Assembly: GCA_030602105.1 (NCBI GenBank)
Contig: JAUWAK010000013.1
Span: 1-15,804, forward strand
Direction of reading: 5' to 3'
Length of the DNA: 15,804 nucleotides
Source: Candidatus Aerophobota bacterium
GTDB lineage: Bacteria > Aerophobota > Aerophobia > Aerophobales > AE-B3A
The number at the start of each line of letters is the position of its first letter. Position 1 is the first letter of the stretch. The translations under genes were made by a program, and so were the position numbers. Of this stretch, positions 13,895-15,804 are shown one piece after another. The notes beneath the pieces were generated by a model. That model did not search any database. It had not been told where the DNA came from and saw only the letters and a list, made by a program, of their open reading frames with translations.

Positions 13895-14734
13895 TTAACC
13901 CGAGCTTCCGAGGATAGCCTGAACCATATCCACTGCCCGTCGGGTAGGACTCACATCATGAGTTCTCACTAGTCTTGCTCCCCTCCAGACCGCCATGCAA
14001 GTAGCAGCCAAACCTCCTTCCAGACGCTCCTCCTGAGGTAATCCAAGCACATTTCCGATGAAGGACTTACGGGAAAGACCCACCAGAATCGGTTTACCTA
14101 AACTGGCCAATTCTTCCAATCTTCTCAAGATTTCCAGATTATGAGCGGTGGTTTTTCCAAAGCCAATCCCTGGATCAACAATGATTCCCCTCCCGTCTGC
14201 CCCAGCTTCTTCAGCCAGCTTTATGCTGCTGTCCAGATAGGAGATTATCTCTTCCATTAGAGAGTCATATCGAGGATTATCCTGCATGTTCTTCGGCGTA
14301 CCCTTAATATGCATGAGGACAACCGGCACCCCGTATCCAGCCACAATCTTTCTCAAATCGGGGTCGAATCGCAAGGCGCTGATATCATTCACCATCTCAG
14401 CGCCTTCTTCGATGGCCTGCCTGGCTACCTCAGCCTTATAGGTGTCAACACAGATGGGTATGGAAAACTGCTTTTTTATCTTCTCTATCACGGGTATAAC
14501 CCGGCCAAGCTCCTCATCAAGACCTATAGGGTCTACTCCGGGCCTCACCGACTCCCCACCGACGTCGAGGATGTCGGCCCCCTCGCCTATCATTTCCTCC
14601 ACTCTCGCAAGAGCCTCATCTTCGCCAGTGTACCTGCCTCCGTCATAGAAAGAATCTGGGGTCACATTCAAAATCCCCATCACCACTACTTTTTGTTCCA
14701 GATCTATATCTCTACTTCTTAGATGAAGCAGCAT
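13895..14734 (-). CDS. folP: Dihydropteroate synthase
   Basis: Joins p-aminobenzoate to dihydropterin pyrophosphate in folate synthesis; the target of sulfonamides. The TIM-barrel motifs are all present: MGILNVTPDSF with Asn23, DILDVGGESVRPG, ICVDTYK with Asp97, NDISALRFD with Asn116, VLMHIKGTPKNMQ, VDPGIGFGK with Asp187, GLSRKSF with Lys223, and RTHD with Arg257 and His259. The Thr of the usual GGESTRPG loop is Val here (residue 63). I chose the ATG at 14734 (279 residues, GGAAGAGG upstream, 23-bp overlap with ftsH); an ATG at 14752 would add six residues. Location after ftsH and before other housekeeping genes resembles Firmicute ftsH-folate clusters. Confidence 0.94.
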   Translation of the reverse strand: MLLHLRSRDIDLEQKVVVMGILNVTPDSFYDGGRYTGEDEALARVEEMIGEGADILDVGGESVRPGVDPIGLDEELGRVIPVIEKIKKQFSIPICVDTYKAEVARQAIEEGAEMVNDISALRFDPDLRKIVAGYGVPVVLMHIKGTPKNMQDNPRYDSLMEEIISYLDSSIKLAEEAGADGRGIIVDPGIGFGKTTAHNLEILRRLEELASLGKPILVGLSRKSFIGNVLGLPQEERLEGGLAATCMAVWRGARLVRTHDVSPTRRAVDMVQAILGSSG

Positions 14735-15804
14735 TCCTCTTCCGGGACTCATCTCGACGTGAAGCCTCGTGAAGAACTCTCTTTCTCACCACTTTTTTGG
14801 ACTTGGGGACATCTTCACCCACTGTCTTCTTACCAATAATTCCTTCTATTTCCTCTTTATCCAGAACCTCCTTTTCCTCAAGTGTTCTGGCTAAGGTGTC
14901 CAGCTTGTCTTTATTCTCACGCAGAATTTCCAAAGCTCGAGAATAGGACTCCTCAATCATGCGGCGAATTTCCTTGTCGATGTCAAAAGCTAGCTCTTCA
15001 CTGTAGTTCTTCTCCTTAAGGAAATCTCTTCCCAGAAAAACTTCCGTGTCCCCGGCGCCCAGGGTTACCGGACCCAGTTTCTCACTCATCCCGTAATCAC
15101 AGATCATCTTCCTAACAATAATAGTAGCCTGTTTAAGATCATTCTGTGCCCCCGTACTCATCTCTTTTAGAGCAAGATCCTCACTCGCTCTTCCTGCCAG
15201 AAGTACACTAAGTTTATCCATCAGTTCTGACTTGGTAGCCAGATATCTATCCTCCACAGGCAGCTGCAGCGTATATCCGAGTGCCACTGAACCACGCGGA
15301 ATAATGGAAACCTTATGAATGGGATCCGCATAAGGGAGCACGTTTCCCACCAGAGTATGACCACTCTCATGGTAGGCAATGATCCTTTTTTCTTTTTTCA
15401 TCATAACCCTTGACTTTTTCTCGGGTCCGGCGATCACTCTATCAATAGATTCTTCCAACTCCTCCATGCCAATTTCATTTTTGTTGGTTCGGGCTGCAAG
15501 AAGAGAGGCCTCATTAACCAGATTCTCTATGTCCGACCCTACAAACCCCGAAGTCCTTCGAGCAAGAACCTTCACATCCACTTCCTTGGCCATGGGTTTG
15601 TTCTTCATATACAGGGCCAGGATCTCTTCCCTTTCCCTTATATCAGGCACATTAAGACTAATCCGCCGATCGAATCTTCCCGGCCTGAGAAGTGCACTAT
15701 CCAGAACATCAGGGCGGTTGGTGGCCCCGATGATTATCACTCCGCTACGAGGACTAAATCCGTCCAGTTCCACCAGGAGCTGATTCAGAGTTTGTTCCTT
15801 CTCA
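14712..15804 (-). CDS. ftsH: ATP-dependent zinc metalloprotease FtsH, C-terminal part (cut by window edge)
   Basis: Membrane-anchored AAA+ protease for quality control of membrane and regulatory proteins. Only the C-terminal 364 or so residues lie in the window; the frame is open to 15804, and the codons there read EKEQTLNQLLVELDGF, an internal AAA segment, so the GTG at 15773 is not a start. Visible are the second region of homology with RPGRFDR, the AAA lid, the zinc site HESGH (usually HEAGH), and the third zinc ligand Asp in MSTGAQNDLKQAT. The transmembrane N-terminus and Walker A motif lie outside. The C-terminus ends in a Lys/Arg-rich tail of about 35 residues. The stop lies inside folP. 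Confidence 0.96.
   Translation of the reverse strand, partial: EKEQTLNQLLVELDGFSPRSGVIIIGATNRPDVLDSALLRPGRFDRRISLNVPDIREREEILALYMKNKPMAKEVDVKVLARRTSGFVGSDIENLVNEASLLAARTNKNEIGMEELEESIDRVIAGPEKKSRVMMKKEKRIIAYHESGHTLVGNVLPYADPIHKVSIIPRGSVALGYTLQLPVEDRYLATKSELMDKLSVLLAGRASEDLALKEMSTGAQNDLKQATIIVRKMICDYGMSEKLGPVTLGAGDTEVFLGRDFLKEKNYSEELAFDIDKEIRRMIEESYSRALEILRENKDKLDTLARTLEEKEVLDKEEIEGIIGKKTVGEDVPKSKKVVRKRVLHEASRRDESRKRNAASSKK

Noticed and set aside
15771..15773. GTG as the start of a 353-residue protein
   Set aside because: It is an internal Val codon of FtsH. The frame continues upstream to the window edge with a typical AAA sequence.
1..15804. CRISPR arrays, insertion sequences, phage or toxin-antitoxin genes
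   Set aside because: No direct-repeat arrays, transposase or integrase motifs were seen. Apart from EndoQ and the Etf set the content is housekeeping.

Overview
The window comes from a bacterial chromosome. Every gene I can support, 15 protein genes and one tRNA, lies on the minus strand, so transcription runs from high to low coordinates. Genes are packed with short gaps or overlaps. Shine-Dalgarno sequences are of the AAGGAG/GGAGG type and the two visible promoters are near-consensus sigma-A/sigma-70 sites. The flavin-based electron-transfer genes point to an anaerobe. The gene order (ftsH-folP; proS-nusA-infB-ylxP-truB-ribF; birA-coaX) resembles Firmicutes/Clostridia or a deep-branching relative. 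The phylum cannot be fixed from this window.

Region 1 (15804 to 13398): the 3' part of ftsH (the gene runs off the right edge), folP (dihydropteroate synthase) and ruvC (Holliday-junction resolvase), probably co-transcribed. FolP starts inside ftsH.

Region 2 (13350 to 8809): a near-consensus promoter drives an acyl-CoA dehydrogenase, etfB, etfA with an N-terminal two-[4Fe-4S] ferredoxin domain, and a PHP-family nuclease of the endonuclease Q (EndoQ/TIGR00375) type. The first three look like an electron-bifurcating acyl-CoA dehydrogenase/Etf complex that would reduce an enoyl-CoA while reducing ferredoxin with NADH. EndoQ is a mainly archaeal repair nuclease for deaminated bases. This copy ends in QLDLF, the textbook bacterial beta-clamp binding pentapeptide.

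Region 3 (8808 to 8515): about 290 bp with no secure gene. It holds a 10-bp inverted repeat, a near-consensus promoter, and an 11-bp hairpin at the predicted 5' end of the next transcript.

Region 4 (8514 to 7): a long translation and cofactor operon: proS, nusA, infB, ylxP (DUF503), truB, ribF, birA, coaX and tRNA-Arg(CCU). It is a reduced version of the usual nusA-infB locus: rimP, ylxR, ylxQ and rbfA are absent, and IF-2 is very short. The last 10 bp of coaX, including its stop codon, lie inside the 5' end of the tRNA gene. Thus maturation of the tRNA from a shared transcript should destroy the coaX stop codon.

The strongest leads are the bacterial EndoQ with its clamp tag, the coaX/tRNA overlap, the bifurcating Etf set, and the stripped-down nusA-infB locus.
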